A stretch of 64,000 nt of DNA from Oscheius tipulae (Eukaryota > Nematoda > Chromadorea > Rhabditida > Rhabditidae), in contig JASJZH010000002.1 of NCBI GenBank assembly GCA_037178975.1, positions 4,092,001 through 4,156,000 on the forward strand. The letters are read 5' to 3'. The notes beneath the pieces were generated by a model, which ran no database searches, had not been told where the DNA came from, and was given only the letters and a program-made list of their open reading frames with translations. A program made the translations under genes and the position numbers. Of the stretch, positions 1 to 11,964 are shown piece after piece (position 1 is the first letter of the stretch; each line of letters opens with the position of its first letter).

Positions 1-94
1 CTCCCCGACCTTGGATTGATTTCTGCTCATAGTGTGTCCTCCTGTTGAGTCCCTTCAAAAGGGCGTTCAGCGACTGTCTCCCGTTAGTTCAATC

Positions 95-2418
95 ATGCTC
101 ACACTCATCCTAGCCACAACAGTTATTGCCACTCTTTTGGCAAAGTTCTACTATAAAACAAAGAAGTATCCTCCAGGTAGCATTCAAGAAACTCATTGAG
201 AATTATTGTTTAGGTCCCATCCCTCTTCCTCTCATGGGAAACATGATCCAGATGTTCAGAGACGGTATCAAGGATGGAGGAATCCGACCGCTTTTGCACA
301 AATGGAAGAAGGTACGGCTTCCTTAAAACTTTCTCAAAGTTTAACTTAGGAGTTCGGTCCGATCTATACTGTTTGGATGGGTCCAGTTCCGGTGGTTTTC
401 TTCTGCGACTACGAACTTTCACAGGAGTCGATGGTGAAGAAGGGACAACATTTTGTCGATAGACAGTATTTTTACATCCAGGAGATCAACAGACGTGAGC
501 CCTGTCATTGGTTTGTTTGACTAGAAACATAGAGGGTAGAGGCATTTTCGTCTCGAACGGACATCATTGGCTTGAGCAACGTCGTTTCGCCCTTCAAACT
601 CTCAGGGATTTTGGACTTGGTCGGAATCTGATGGAGGAGAGGATTATGCTCGAGTTCGACTACAGAAGCGGACTGTTAGACAAAGAACTGAAAGAAAAGG
701 GAAAACTGACATGGAATCCGCGTAAATTCTGTGAACTGACCGTTGGGAACATTATCAACAGGATGCTGTTCTCTGAGCGATTCTCTGAGGTAGCCACGAC
801 TTCTTCTCAGTTGAACCAAGGGATTCAGGACAAGGAGGCAGAGTTCTTCCGTCTGAAAGAACAACTGGACTACATAGTCGAAAGTGCGACCGTTCTCGAT
901 GGCCTGATGAGCGAGACTAACAAGAGCTGGCCCTTTTTTAACAAGAGATACAGGTCGATGAAGGGAGTCGAGGACACGATCATGAATTTCATTCGAGGAC
1001 AAATCGAGGACAAGTAAGTTTGACCGAATGTTTATTTGCCTTCGAGTTTCGACTCTTACATTTTGAAGTATTTACTGCTAGTCACCTTCACTCCATTCTT
1101 TTTCGCCAACGCTGCAGAGACTTGGATTTTTTGAAGAGAAGGTGACAGATACACTCTGCTGTGTGTTACCTTCTTTAGCTCACTTTTTTCATTTACTCCA
1201 GTAGGTTGGGGTTGACCATCCGTTGTCCCCGACCTCACAATAGGCGCAGTTTTCAACTTATTCTGAATTCTTTTGCCCAGTAGTGGGCTCCCAACAGCGT
1301 CGATATTTAGATATCATTAGGATAACAAGAAACATCAAAGGATGTAACATTTGTATTTTTTCTGTACTTTGTACTATTTGACTAAGTCAAGCTAATGCAA
1401 GAAGAAACTTTTTTGGGTTATCAACGGTTTTGGTTGCTTTAAAAAGAAAGTTATCGCTTTTGCTCCCTGGAGTGTTTTTGTTCCTTGCTCAATAAAACCG
1501 CGATTTCAGGAAACGAGCCATCGCTTCTGGACACGGCGGAGAATGCGAAGATTTCGTCGAGACCTACCTCACCAAGATGAAGACTGGAGAATATAGCGAG
1601 GAGTTCAAGTACCTTTCCAGTTCATAAGTCGACCTGAAAGATTTTCAGTGAAGGAGCCTTGGTCATCAGTCTGTTTGATTTGTGGGTAGCTGGCCAAGAG
1701 TCGACAGCAACCACTCTACAATGGGGACTGGCCTATCTCATCAGAAATCCTAAGGTTTCTGCTATTTCAGTCACAGACTAATGATGTTCCAGCGCCTCGA
1801 GAAGCTACAAATAGAACTTGATGAAGTGACAGGGAGAAATCGCCACGTGAGTCTGAAGGATCGCCCGAATACCCCTTATCTAAACGCTATCGTACAGGTA
1901 CCTTCCTCTAGTTTCTCTCAAGTATCATTCAGGAAACTCTCCGGGTCTCGTCGCTCGTTCCTCTCAACGTCCTTGCCAGAATCTGCGCAGAAGACATTAC
2001 AGTCAATGGCTACATGATTCCGAAAGGAACAGCTACGGCTGTGCAAATGGGAGTGGTTATGAGTGATGAGAAGACTTTCAAGGATCCATACGAAGTACAC
2101 TTAACTTCCGAAAGAATAATATCTGAATTTAGTTCAATCCTGATCGCTACACGGAGGGAGAACCCGAACAAAATGTTTTAGCATTCGGTCTTGGAAAGAG
2201 GGCTTGTCCTGGAGAGTCACTCGCCAGAGCCGAACTTTTCATGGTTTGTATCCTACCTGTCAAACCCTTGAAACTGCTTTCAGCTAATCGGCAACATGGT
2301 ACTGGAGTACAAGATGGAAGCGATCCCAGGTAGAGAGCCTCTGATGACGGCCGAGAAGGAGAACATGGTTCTTCGAAGAGCCACACCTTATGAAATGTAC
2401 ATTTCTAAACGGCTGTAA
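95..2418 (+). CDS. Cytochrome P450 (nematode CYP2-like clan)
   Basis: Haem-thiolate monooxygenase, expected to be ER-anchored and to oxidise lipids or xenobiotics. Ten exons keep frame: 95-176, 214-311, 350-494, 533-1013, 1510-1608, 1649-1754, 1793-1897, 1933-2094, 2133-2243 and 2284-2418, giving 507 aa, normal for the family. Visible landmarks are an N-terminal hydrophobic anchor (MLTLILATTVIATLLAKF), the proline-rich hinge PPGPIPLPLMGN, the I-helix AGQEST near residue 316, the ExxR motif ETLR near 373, and the haem loop FGLGKRACPG with its Cys near 451. Introns are 37-40 nt except the fourth (1014-1509, 496 nt), in which I see nothing coding. The start is the first ATG, directly ahead of the anchor. 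The subfamily (CYP33/34/14 type) is not resolved. All catalytic motifs are intact. Confidence 0.93.
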
Positions 2419-2423
2419 ATAAA
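2418..2423 (+). terminator. Poly(A) signal overlapping the P450 stop codon
   Basis: AATAAA begins on the last base of the TAA stop (2416-2418), so the 3' UTR must be very short. Confidence 0.6.
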
Positions 2424-2827
2424 CTGTACCTACTTTTTGACAGAAGAACATAATGTTTCCATCAAGCTAATGAGATCTGGCACTTCGACGACGTTTCCAT
2501 GTAGCGATATGTCATAATTTGGCAGGTCGAAGTTGTCCTTGACGGCCTATCACAGTCTGAGAACTGAACAGGATCTGGCCATCAATCAAGGCGCAACTTT
2601 GCCAATTGATTCCGGTCGTTCTAAGTTTGTCCTACTATTAGCAGCTACTACGATGGTTTCCTTTCCTCTTTTGGTGTGCCACCTCCACAAAAGTTGCTTC
2701 TTTTGGTCACATTTAAGTCCTCTTCAAGGTTCCAGAACCAGTTTTTCAATTAGAAAGCGTCTGATTAGTAAGACTCTCTCACTCTTTCACAGTTCCAGAT
2801 CAATTTTTTCTTCAGAACTATGTCGTT
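2424..2827. other. Intergenic, P450 to channel gene
   Basis: About 400 bp between two genes on the same strand. The open frame at 2533-2898 overlaps the channel's first exon out of frame and has no recognisable product. The spacing is too long for a typical 100-nt nematode operon, so a promoter for the channel gene is expected here. Confidence 0.5.
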
Positions 2828-5800
2828 ATGAGGCTTCTAGTGATTTTACTTCTTCTTTTGGGAAGTTCGGTCGCTCGGAGACGGAGTCAAGCTCATAGAG
2901 CCTTCGAGGACAATGAGGGAATCGACTGGGGGATGGATGTGGATGACGAGGAAGATGAGGACGATCTGGATGAGTAAGTTCTTGTTATTTTACTTTCTAT
3001 CAATTCTCAGCGAGCCGCTCTCTACGTCCGCCTCTTCCTCAACTACGGAGAAGACGGAGGCTTCTTCCAGTTCCTCCACTACCACTACTACCACTGAATC
3101 TACTGATGATCGTAGGTATTCAATTGATAGGAAGTAATCTTTTTAGTGGTTCGCCAGATGCTCGAAGGAACGCTGGATGTGGCCAATTTGACCAAATTGG
3201 TCGAAAAGGAGCACTTGAAGTCGTTAGAAGACGCCAACAGGTGTCACACTTTTCCCATCTCAAAATGCTTATTGTTTAGAACAATTCTCTGGGTAGATGC
3301 CTATTACAAGGCTGAGGATATGGGCATTAACATCAGTACTTTGCAAGAGTGCAAAGCTTGGAACCAGCACTGGAATATCACTGCCGAGGAAAAAGTATTA
3401 CTCTTTTTTTTCATTTTTCAAGCTCTCTAGGTTGAGAACAACAGCACGGAAAAGCCTCCTAAGCGGTTGACAGAAGATGAAATGAAGAAGTTCCTCAAAG
3501 AGACCGAAGTCGTGGATAGCAAGAAGAGACTGAAAAAACTTGGTCTGAAACAGGAACTCCTAGAAGAGTACGAGGTTAGTCTTACATTGCGACCACAAGA
3601 GGATAACTACAGGCTGTGGGCATAATCTTTCGCGAGGTCTGCGCGGGTCACAACCGAATTCTTTGGTTCAACAGTACAGAAGACGCTAAAAAACTTGGAA
3701 TCGACGAGAGCAGTCCAATCTGTGGGCCCTTCAAAGATGCTCTCAACCCCGACACAGAAGTCTTGATGAAGCTGGCAGACACTCTGAATGATCTGATCGT
3801 TACTGGAGAACTGTCACCGTAATATTTTATTTGAAATGAGGCTGACAAGGTTTGTAGTCGCATCAAGCCCAAGACTGATACCGATTCTTCTCAATTTGGT
3901 ACAAATCGTCCGCGAGGTCATGGCGGAGGGTCAAGGTGAGTAGATGTTTTTTTTAGCGGGAATTCTTGCAGAAAGCCAGGATCTTCTGAGCGGAAATATG
4001 TGGAATATATTGATGAGGAAGAAGACCATCATGTTACCCAGGAGCATGAACATCACAAACCGTAGGTCCCGTTGTTTACCAAAATTTTCAATTGCAGGAA
4101 ACACCACCGGAAACACGGCCACTTCAAAACGACGCATACTGTCACAACTGACGAGGGAGAAACAGTCCATGTCGTGGAAGAAAGTGGAGAAAATCAATCC
4201 GTCAGGATGGAGACGGAAATCAGCTCAGTTGATCTGGAGAAGACGACTGCTGGAGGAACAGAAGCACCGAAATTGGCAGACAACATTATTGAAGAACGAG
4301 GCGATCATAACGAGGTGAAAGTCTATGACGACGATCTCTACGACTACCAAGATTTTGTGTATGTTTCATGTTGGACAGGAACAAAAGGCTTTCTAGGAAA
4401 CGATTCAAAGAGCCCAATAAGATCATTCGAACTGGATTCCAGAGGAGAAAGAAGAGAATGGCGGAGAAGGGAGATGGTACTCTTGAGGACGACTGGGTCG
4501 ATCCAGCTGATGGTCCGGCTGTGAGTTTTGTTGAACTTGTTCCTGATTCAAAATTTAGGAAGTCGAAGACACTACTCCCCTAGCTTCTGAGGAGAGGAAC
4601 AGAACAGCTGGATCTGTACAAATTGACGTCACTGACGAGATTAAGTGAGTAATTCAACTCTTTATGAGCAAAGATTTCCTTCAGCCCGATTCTGATTCTG
4701 GCCAACCACGACGCAGTCTCAGGACTGGCTCTCAATGTTGAAGAGGAGCTGTTCTCTCGACATGAAAAGGTTTATCTCTCTTGGGTCTTTTTACATTCCT
4801 CAGGTCGGTCTCTACTTGCCCGGAATTTGTGCTGATTACGTCCCAAAAGCTGTCGATAGCTTCAACAGCAGTAGCTTCGAAGGCGTCGAGATCGAAGGAC
4901 CTATCGGTGTAAATATCTCTGCATTAGAGGCAGCCGGAGTCAATCTGACCGAGCTGGCAGAGAAGCTACGAAATGACACGGAGGTTGACGACATTTTGAG
5001 CAGGACAGCCGGTTCTGTCAAGTCAGTTACCTTTATTTTTTCTGACAAGTCTAGTCTAGAACCCTCGGTGGCAGTTTTATCCTCCCAGTTCTGAACAAGA
5101 ACCAGTACGATCCATTCTCGGCCCCGATCGTCTTCCGAGGAAGTGCTGTTGTGGTACGATTCGGGATCTACATCGAGAGTATGAGTAACTTCCAAACCAC
5201 AACCATGGATTACGACATGGACATTTACCTGCTAATGGCCTGGCGAGACGCGAGACTAGTGAATCCATATGATAAACCGATTCTTGTCAAAGAGGTGAGG
5301 ATATTTCCTTGGAGAAAGTCTTGTTTCAGGAAGAAATAATGGAGAAGCTGTGGAGACCCGATCCATTCTTCGCAAATGCCAAAGAAGCTGAGTTTCATGA
5401 GGTCACCTTCTTGAACTTTCTTATGAGAATCTTCCCCGATGGTCTGGTTCTTTACGAAACGAGGTAGATTCACTCTCTTTGAATTGAGGCTCCACTTTCA
5501 GAGTCAAAATCACTCCGAGTTGCAATCTGATTCTTTGCAAGTATCCTCACGACAAACAGACTTGTGATCTGTTGATCAAGTCCTTTGCCTATCCTGTAGA
5601 GACTGTCCGATTCGAATGGTTCTCTAATCGACATCATGCCATCGACAAGAATCCACATGTAAAACTACCGGAGCTGTACATTGCCAGCTACGAGACGACA
5701 ACTTGCGATAAGTCCAGGAAATCGGGTAAGCTTTTCAGAAACGGTTACAAGCATTTCTTTAGGGACCTTCTCCTGTTTGAGAGCAGTGTTCAAGCTAAAA

Positions 5801-6431
5801 AGGGACGTCGGGTTCCATTTGGCGCAGACCTATATCCCGACTTCTCTGGCTCTTATGTTCTCTTGGGTAAGTTTAAGTATTTTCTCACTTTAAAATGATA
5901 ATTCTAGGTTGGAGTCTGGCTACCAGAAGAGTTCATGGAAGGTCGCATTGGAGTAGCCATCACCGTTCTCCTGACTCTTTCCACTGAGTCAGCCGGAGCA
6001 AGAGAGCATCTTCCCAGTGTCTCCTACCTCAAAGTACTCGTACTTTTTTTCTATTTCAAAAGTTTTCAGGCCATCGACCTCTGGTTCGGATTCATCACCG
6101 GCTTCGTCTTCATAACTCTCTTGCAGACACTGTTTGTCATTGGTTTTGATAAGAAATCCAGTCAGATGGTGCCAATTAATAATTTGATAGTAAGCTAGGT
6201 TTCCAGAGGAAGGCTGCTCTGAAGAAGAAGTCAGATATTACGGAAGAGATGCGAGAGGAGATGCTCTACAAGGCGAAGAGATACCACAAGATTGGGAGAA
6301 AATTGGACAATTTCTGTCGTGTCTTTTATCCTCTCTGCTTCATTGTCTTCCTCATTCTGTATTACTTTGTCTATACCGAGGGAAGACAAGACGACTGTAT
6401 CAATCGAAGTAACTCGTTCGATGGGACCTAG
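2828..6431 (+). CDS. Cys-loop ligand-gated ion channel subunit with long N-terminal extension
   Basis: Pentameric ligand-gated channel subunit of the glutamate/glycine-like branch at the plasma membrane. Twenty exons with consistent phases give 964 aa; usual family length is 400-550. There is a signal peptide (MRLLVILLLLLGSSVA), then an acidic and Ser/Thr-rich stretch and roughly 550 residues of charged, N-glycosylatable sequence matching no domain I know. The channel core starts near residue 583. Cys713 and Cys727 form a 13-residue Cys-loop (CNLILCKYPHDKQTC). A second Cys pair lies in CDKSRKSGTFSC. M1 is around 797-821, M2 follows WLPEEFMEGR, M3 lies within 858-890 and M4 around 917-941. The M1-M2 hinge reads EGR where anion channels have PAR. 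The last exon is 6207-6431. The core is certain; that the upstream exons belong to the same transcript rests on frame and splice continuity. Confidence 0.85.
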
Positions 6432-6459
6432 TCAGTTTGTGCTTTAATGTTACGGGACC

Positions 6460-6465
6460 AATAAA
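6460..6465 (+). terminator. Poly(A) signal of the channel gene
   Basis: AATAAA 28 nt after the TAG stop at 6429-6431. Confidence 0.6.
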
Positions 6466-9024
6466 AAGATTATGACCTGGACTTTTCCTAAATACCCAGT
6501 CAGGGGCAGATGTCTTTTCGCCTTACTCCTCTCTATTAACTTGTTGCCTCGGACCATTTTCCCGAGAGAGCAGTCGGTGCCAGTCGGCACCATCTGACCC
6601 CTGGCATTCAGCTTCGTTGTTTTCGCGCTGTGGCTCGCGCATAAGACAACCCGCGACAGGGAGAGCCCGTATGCTAATGAGAGGGAACAGAGAGCTGTTT
6701 ACGGGCTGTGACACCCTGCTCGACACAGCTGCCCCTATCGGGGGTCTTGGTCCTCTTCTTTCTACAGAACTGAAAGTGAAACCCAGCTATCAGGATGTCG
6801 CTTTCTTGGCCCACTTTCCTTTTCAGCCGACTGCCCTTTCTCCCAACCCGCGTGGCGACACTTTCTCTGCGCCGCCCTAAATCGCCTAAGGTGACCCCAC
6901 CTACCTACCCGCGAGTCTGCTTTCTCGCCTTAAGTGCATCTCAGGACAGCACTCTCGACTCGAGACCTCTTTTTTGCAAGCTCCTTTCACATCTCTATCC
7001 ATTTGAATCATCTGACTCTCGACAGAAACAATAAAGTCCAAAGCGATTGGAATGTAAGGGTCGTGGGTAAACTGATCGACTCATTCTGCAGAAATACCCC
7101 CCTAATTCTTTGTTATTGTGACTGGCAGGTGCATAGTTTATTTGCACTGCCGCCTATTGGCTGTCAGGTCAGGTCATCTGAGGACAGCCGGCAGGGGATC
7201 ACTGCCGATTAGCAGTGCCAATGCGCACAATAGCTTCGGGCCAGGTGTTTTCTGCCTACCTTTTTGAGATTCCATCTTCTGTTGACTGTTGACCTCTCGA
7301 GGGAAGTTACTAACTCTCAACTAAGTAAGCTTTAACCAAAGGCACTTTCGAACCTACAAGAAAGAGCAAGGGTCATGGTTTCCCCGTAATTATGGCGTTC
7401 CATACAAAAAGACCTCCTTGCCCGAGGTTCAAGGCCGCCTAGTGGCCCGGGTCCGGGGGGTCAGCAATCCGGACGCGCGACCTGTTCCCTCTCTCAAACT
7501 TGACCGCCGCGGGTCATTCTCTCGCTCTTCCAAGCAGTCTTTTCGCCTCTCTCACTCACTTTCGATCTCTCTCTGTCCTCTCTGTAGGAACTATGCAGCT
7601 GCAGCACTGGGCGACGTCCACGCGTTTTCTGTTTGCCCGAGGCTACCAAAAATAGATGGGGACTCTTTCTCTCCCTGTGTGTTGGTGAGGACCGGCCGTT
7701 TTGGCCGATTGCTGATCTGCTGTCATACAGATTTCACAATAATCTTTTTCTGTAGCTGAGCTCCTTCCTGTTTATGTTCTCTCGATACAGTAACTCGCTC
7801 TTCAAGTCTGTCTCTCATTGAGTTTCGAAGAAAACTTAGCACCTGTTTCAGTTTTCTATGGCTCATTCTTTAAGTTACCTCTAAATTTCTCTTGGAAATG
7901 GTTTCTAACTAACACCTATGGTTCGAAAGATGACACACCAAAATGACTCGGTCTCACCCGCGTGGCCCTATTGTTTGTCGAGGAACTTGACCACCGAGAC
8001 GGTGTCGTCTCTAAGCTCCTGTCGAAATAGAACAGAACACCAGTGTTCAGTTTTTCTTTTGACTGTACTTGCTCAATCCTCTTCGTCTGCATATATGCCA
8101 CCCGTTCCGGTCCCTATTGGGGTCAGTGCACGGCACTAGTTCCTCCCTAATCGGACATGTTTCACCCTCGGAAACAATAGCCAGTCGAAAGTGACCTTTC
8201 ACTCTACTTCTCCCTTTCTTTTTCTCCTTTCGAATCCGGATGGGGACAGAGATCCTCACAAGGCGTGGTTAAAAAATGTCACACTGGGCTTTAATTAGCC
8301 TCCAACTGCGAGCCATGGACAGATTTCATTTCGGTCCATCCTGTTTATTTCAATCCCCATAATATTTGCCCCTCCCACCTCATTTTCCGCCTCGAAATCA
8401 AGCAAACAGCTAGTGAGAAAAGAGGAACTCTTCCTTAGATAATTGGATTGGAAAGTGAGATCGTTCTCGAGAGAAAGCGAAACTATCCTTTTTGTGCGTA
8501 GTGCGTCCGGGATCTCTCCCGCCATCTTCGGTAATCGTCCCCCGATCCCGAAAAAGTGCCCTTTCTCCGACACTTAGACCACGTTCGCTTTCTTCCCGAC
8601 TGACCACTGCCATCGGAAAAGACCCGATCCGGCTGGAAGCCTCGAAACCAGTTTCGGCGAGGGTGAAATCGAAATGGGCATCCTCTGTCACCTCGGACGC
8701 GAACAAATTCGGCCGGTTCCAAATAGGTCACGGGAGGCTGGCTGCAGCAGCTGCTGCTGAACACGGCTAGCATGGCGAGACGCACTTTGCGTTCCCGGTA
8801 ACGACACGCCTAAATGACCTCCGAAGAGAGAGAAAAGTTGCCGAAAGCAGTTCCGGGAGTTTGTCCACAAGAATAGGGACGTTTCATAGGGATCAGGTAG
8901 TATTGGGAGCTCATTGGTGTTCTGTAAATACAACGATAGTAGCAGGTTGTACTACTGGCTCTTTTGATTCCTTCCATCTCCCAGCCTCTCGAAAAATTCT
9001 CTATTGTCACCTAATTACTTTCAG
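6466..9024. other. Gene-free region upstream of the bZIP gene
   Basis: About 2.5 kb with no coherent exon chain on either strand. It is rich in pyrimidine runs and CG-containing words such as GGACCGGCCG at 7690. Being next to a transcription-factor gene, regulatory DNA is the simplest reading. No specific site is claimed. Confidence 0.4.
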
Positions 9025-10473
9025 ATGGACTTGGATCCGGCCTCGTCCAGCCGTCTCTCCGTACTATGTTCTACCTCAGCCGAATACAGCTCAAACTCAT
9101 CGGAGGGCTCTTCTCCGAACTCTAGAAGGTTTTTTCTTTGCAGAGACTTTTTTAATTACTCAATTTAGGAGTTCTATGAATGAAAATGTAATAAAGGACG
9201 AGAGCTACTGGGAAAGGCGAAGGAAGAACAACGACGCGTCAAGAAGATCGCGTGAGAAGAGACGACTTGGGGATCTGGCCATGGAGCAGAAGCTGCTCCA
9301 GTTGAGTCAGGAGAACGAGCGCTTGAAAACGCAGCTCGAATCTAAAGGGACTACTAAACAAGATGTTAAAGTGAGTCTATCTTGAATAATAAAGAGTAAC
9401 TACACACTTCCAGAATGCTCACCTACCCTCCTCAACCATTGTCTCGACGATAGGAATTCCTCCTTCCAATATGCCTTCTCTTCCTCTTTCCGCTGCTCAA
9501 GTTTTGCCTCCTCTGCTTCCAGCCAGTCAACAACTGCCTATGCTACAGCTGGCCCAACTCGCGGCTATCCAGCAACAGGTGGGTGTGTCCGAAAAAGCCA
9601 TGCAGATGGCGTGTCCTTGCTCTCCCGGTAGAGAACCAGCTGCTGCCGGCTTGAGATTTAGGTCACTCCCTGACGGGAATGGCATTTATAGTCACTCTCT
9701 CAGCTAGCCAGTTTACAGTATAACGCCCAGCTACGACCATCCTGCGTCTTCTCCACCGGATCTGCTTTCGTGCCCTTCCAAAAGGAAAGTGTCATTATGC
9801 GAACAGAGAGGATAAGTCCCGACTCTTCGAGTGACAGACAAGAGATCAGAACGTCTGCAGTGATTAGGAGAGGTATCTTCGTTTTCTGACATACCATCTT
9901 TCGACTTTCTTAGTTCCTTCGCCTCAATTTGACCGTCCGCGTGAACAGTTACAACAAGCTCCTCAACAATCCCTTCTTGGAGTTCTTCTTTCAACGCGTC
10001 GTCCCTCGCCGACTGTTCCTCAAAGCAGAACTGAACACCTGGGTCTCGGAAGTCCTCCGAGGGTAAGACCAAACCACAACAGATCTATTTATGCAACTTT
10101 AGGGATCAAAGTCGGACTGTGAGTCGATTTCCTCCTCTGCCAGTTTTTCTCCTTCGCATTCTTCTGAAGACCAGATGGAATTGAATGATCCAGCCTTGCG
10201 GCAAGCGCTCGGAGAAGACAAGAATGTTCAATACGTGGACAGACGAAGGAGGAACAACGAGGCTGCCAAGAGATGTCGAGCGAATCGACGGGCTGTTTTT
10301 GAGTACCGGAGTCGACGAGTTCAAGTAAGAAACCATTTTTTCCCTAATGAAGGATGTTTTAGATGCTGGAGTCGGAAAACGAGCACCTCAAAGACGAAAT
10401 AGCTCGTTTGAGGAAGGAGCTGGAGCAACAGAGAGCACTGCTGACTACCATCAGTCGTTCAGATGCTCTCTGA
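9025..10473 (+). CDS. Transcription factor with two bZIP domains
   Basis: Nuclear DNA-binding protein. Seven exons (9025-9128, 9169-9370, 9414-9578, 9704-9872, 9914-10062, 10103-10324, 10363-10473) give 373 aa. The first bZIP is at about residues 48-95: basic part [20 protein letters not shown], then a short zipper with M/L heptads. The second is at about 307-365: basic part [17 protein letters not shown], a zipper with Leu at three successive heptads, ending at the C-terminus. Both resemble the PAR/CES-2/NFIL3-type basic region (NNxAxxRSR), although the second has Cys where Ser is usual. A Pro/Gln-rich linker joins them. The ATG directly follows a CTAATTACTTTCAG acceptor, suggesting trans-splicing or a 5' UTR intron at the start codon. 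Dual bZIPs are rare. Exact orthology is unknown. Confidence 0.88.
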
Positions 10474-10576
10474 TCACAAAAATCTCAAAATTCTGAAGTC
10501 TTTCAACTGTCTTAGCCCCTCGCGTAGCCCTGTGTTTGTCCGATGTCAGCTTTATTTATGAATATTCAAGTTCAGC

Positions 10577-10582
10577 TTTATT
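10577..10582 (-). terminator. Poly(A) signal of the collagen gene
   Basis: TTTATT on the plus strand (AATAAA on minus), 4 nt past the collagen stop. A second copy is at 10551-10556. The bZIP gene ends at 10473, so the two genes are tail to tail with about 110 bp between stops. Confidence 0.6.
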
Positions 10583-10585
10583 TTC

Positions 10586-11613
10586 TTAGTGCTTGACAGC
10601 AACCACGCGTTTGCTAACACCCTGAGGCTTGCGAGAGCGGCGTACTTTGGCCTTCTTTTCGTAATCGCTCTCTCCTTCTCCTTCTTCCATTTGCTGAGCA
10701 GCTGGCTGAACGGCAGCGCTTCTAGGAGGGCAGGGACAGTAGGCGGCATCGGTACCAGGTCCTCCAGCTTGTCCGGGAGCTCCAGGCTGGCCATCTTGAC
10801 CTGATTGACCGGGATTTCCAGCAGGACCGGCTGGTCCAGGAGCTCCGGCGGGACCTTCCCCTCCAGCTTGGCCAGGCTGTCCATCCTGTCCGGGAGCACC
10901 AGCAGGCCCAGCTGGTCCAGCTGGTCCAGGCTGTCCCTTGCCACGTTTGCCAGGAGCTCCGGCCTTTCCAGGCTCACCAGCTTGTCCAGGCTGTCCGGGA
11001 GCTCCAGCATCTCCGGCAGGACCGGAAGGTCCGGCGGGACCTTGTCCAGAAGATGATCCTGGGGTACCAGGATTTCCGTCAGGTCCAGCAGGTCCGGCGG
11101 GTCCATCAGGCCCAGGTGGTCCTAAATTTATGATTAGAAAAGTAATGACCATGGCACTACCGGCAGGACCAGCAGGACATTTGATGCAGTCACCAGCACC
11201 AGCTGAAACAGCAGCAGAGGTTCCAGTATTGCCAGACTGTCCAGGTTGACCGGGCTGACCATCTTCTCCAGCCTAGATTTTTTATGTGCCCAATAAATAC
11301 TCTATCCTACCTCTCCAGGAGCTCCAGGAGGACCAGGTGGTCCAGCAGGACAGTTATTAGGCTGAGCTCCACAGTTGCACTGACTCTGCCTCTTTCTGTG
11401 AACGGCAGCTCGAGGAACACGAAGCATATCCAATCCGGAAGGCATCATTCCTCTCCAAGCAGCATTGGAGACGTCTTTCCACTCGGTCAGCTCCCTCATC
11501 GAATCCTCATAGAAGCTATTGATGTCGTTGATCATGACGAAGGTGAAGAGGAGTGTGCTCAGAGCCACTCCTCCGGCCAGGACTGCTGCTACCGTCGCAA
11601 CTGTTCGGGACAT
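10586..11613 (-). CDS. Cuticle collagen
   Basis: Structural collagen of the exoskeleton. Three exons (11311-11613, 11161-11272, 10586-11121) give 316 aa, typical for col genes. It has an N-terminal hydrophobic segment (residues ~7-29), a conserved region, a subtilisin-type site HRKR near residue 72, then short Gly-X-Y blocks separated by Cys clusters (CNC..NNC, DCIKC) and a long Gly-X-Y block ending with YCPCPPR, followed by a basic, non-collagenous tail. Cys clusters flanking the triple-helix blocks are the hallmark of nematode cuticle collagens. Many antisense open frames here are shadows of the Gly/Pro repeats. The exact col member cannot be named. Confidence 0.95.
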
Positions 11614-11649
11614 TGCTGAGAAGATGTTATGCAGCTGTTAGATCCGACA

Positions 11650-11655
11650 TTTATA
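11650..11655 (-). promoter_or_regulatory. Probable TATA box of the collagen gene
   Basis: TATAAA on the minus strand, 37 nt ahead of the collagen ATG (11613). Cuticle collagen genes commonly have TATA-driven promoters with short leaders. Confidence 0.55.
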
Positions 11656-11868
11656 CTGGGAGGAAGTTACAGCAGGAGTTACAACAATAGTTTGCATCGT
11701 AGCAGATACAGTCCGATTAATTGCCTGCGGGAACTTGTTGGGAAGAGAGAAAGGTTAGGAGAGATCAAGACCGCAAGAGCAAAAAAAAGCTGGAACCTTA
11801 GGTGGAGAACACGTCCTGTAGGATACACGTGGCAAATAATAAACCCCTAGAATCGATTGAAGTGAACA

Positions 11869-11876
11869 TTTTTCAG
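11869..11876 (+). promoter_or_regulatory. Candidate trans-splice acceptor
   Basis: TTTTTCAG, 88 nt ahead of the ATG of the small secreted-protein gene at 11965. It matches the nematode 3' splice consensus with no upstream coding exon, so a spliced-leader addition site is likely. Confidence 0.35.
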
Positions 11877-11964
11877 ATGTCTCGCTCATTAGCTCGATCA
11901 GTGTTCCCTGCGACAGAAAGTTCTTTAGGCGGTTCATTGTCATTTTCTTCTCAAATCGTGCGAG

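Noticed and set aside
3936-3956. 21-nt intron in the channel gene
   Set aside because: A second acceptor at 3970-3971 gives a normal 36-nt intron in the same frame.
10552-11249. Long antisense and alternate open frames through the collagen
   Set aside because: Shadows of the Gly-X-Y codon repeats; only one frame has the Cys clusters, the cleavage site and correct splicing.
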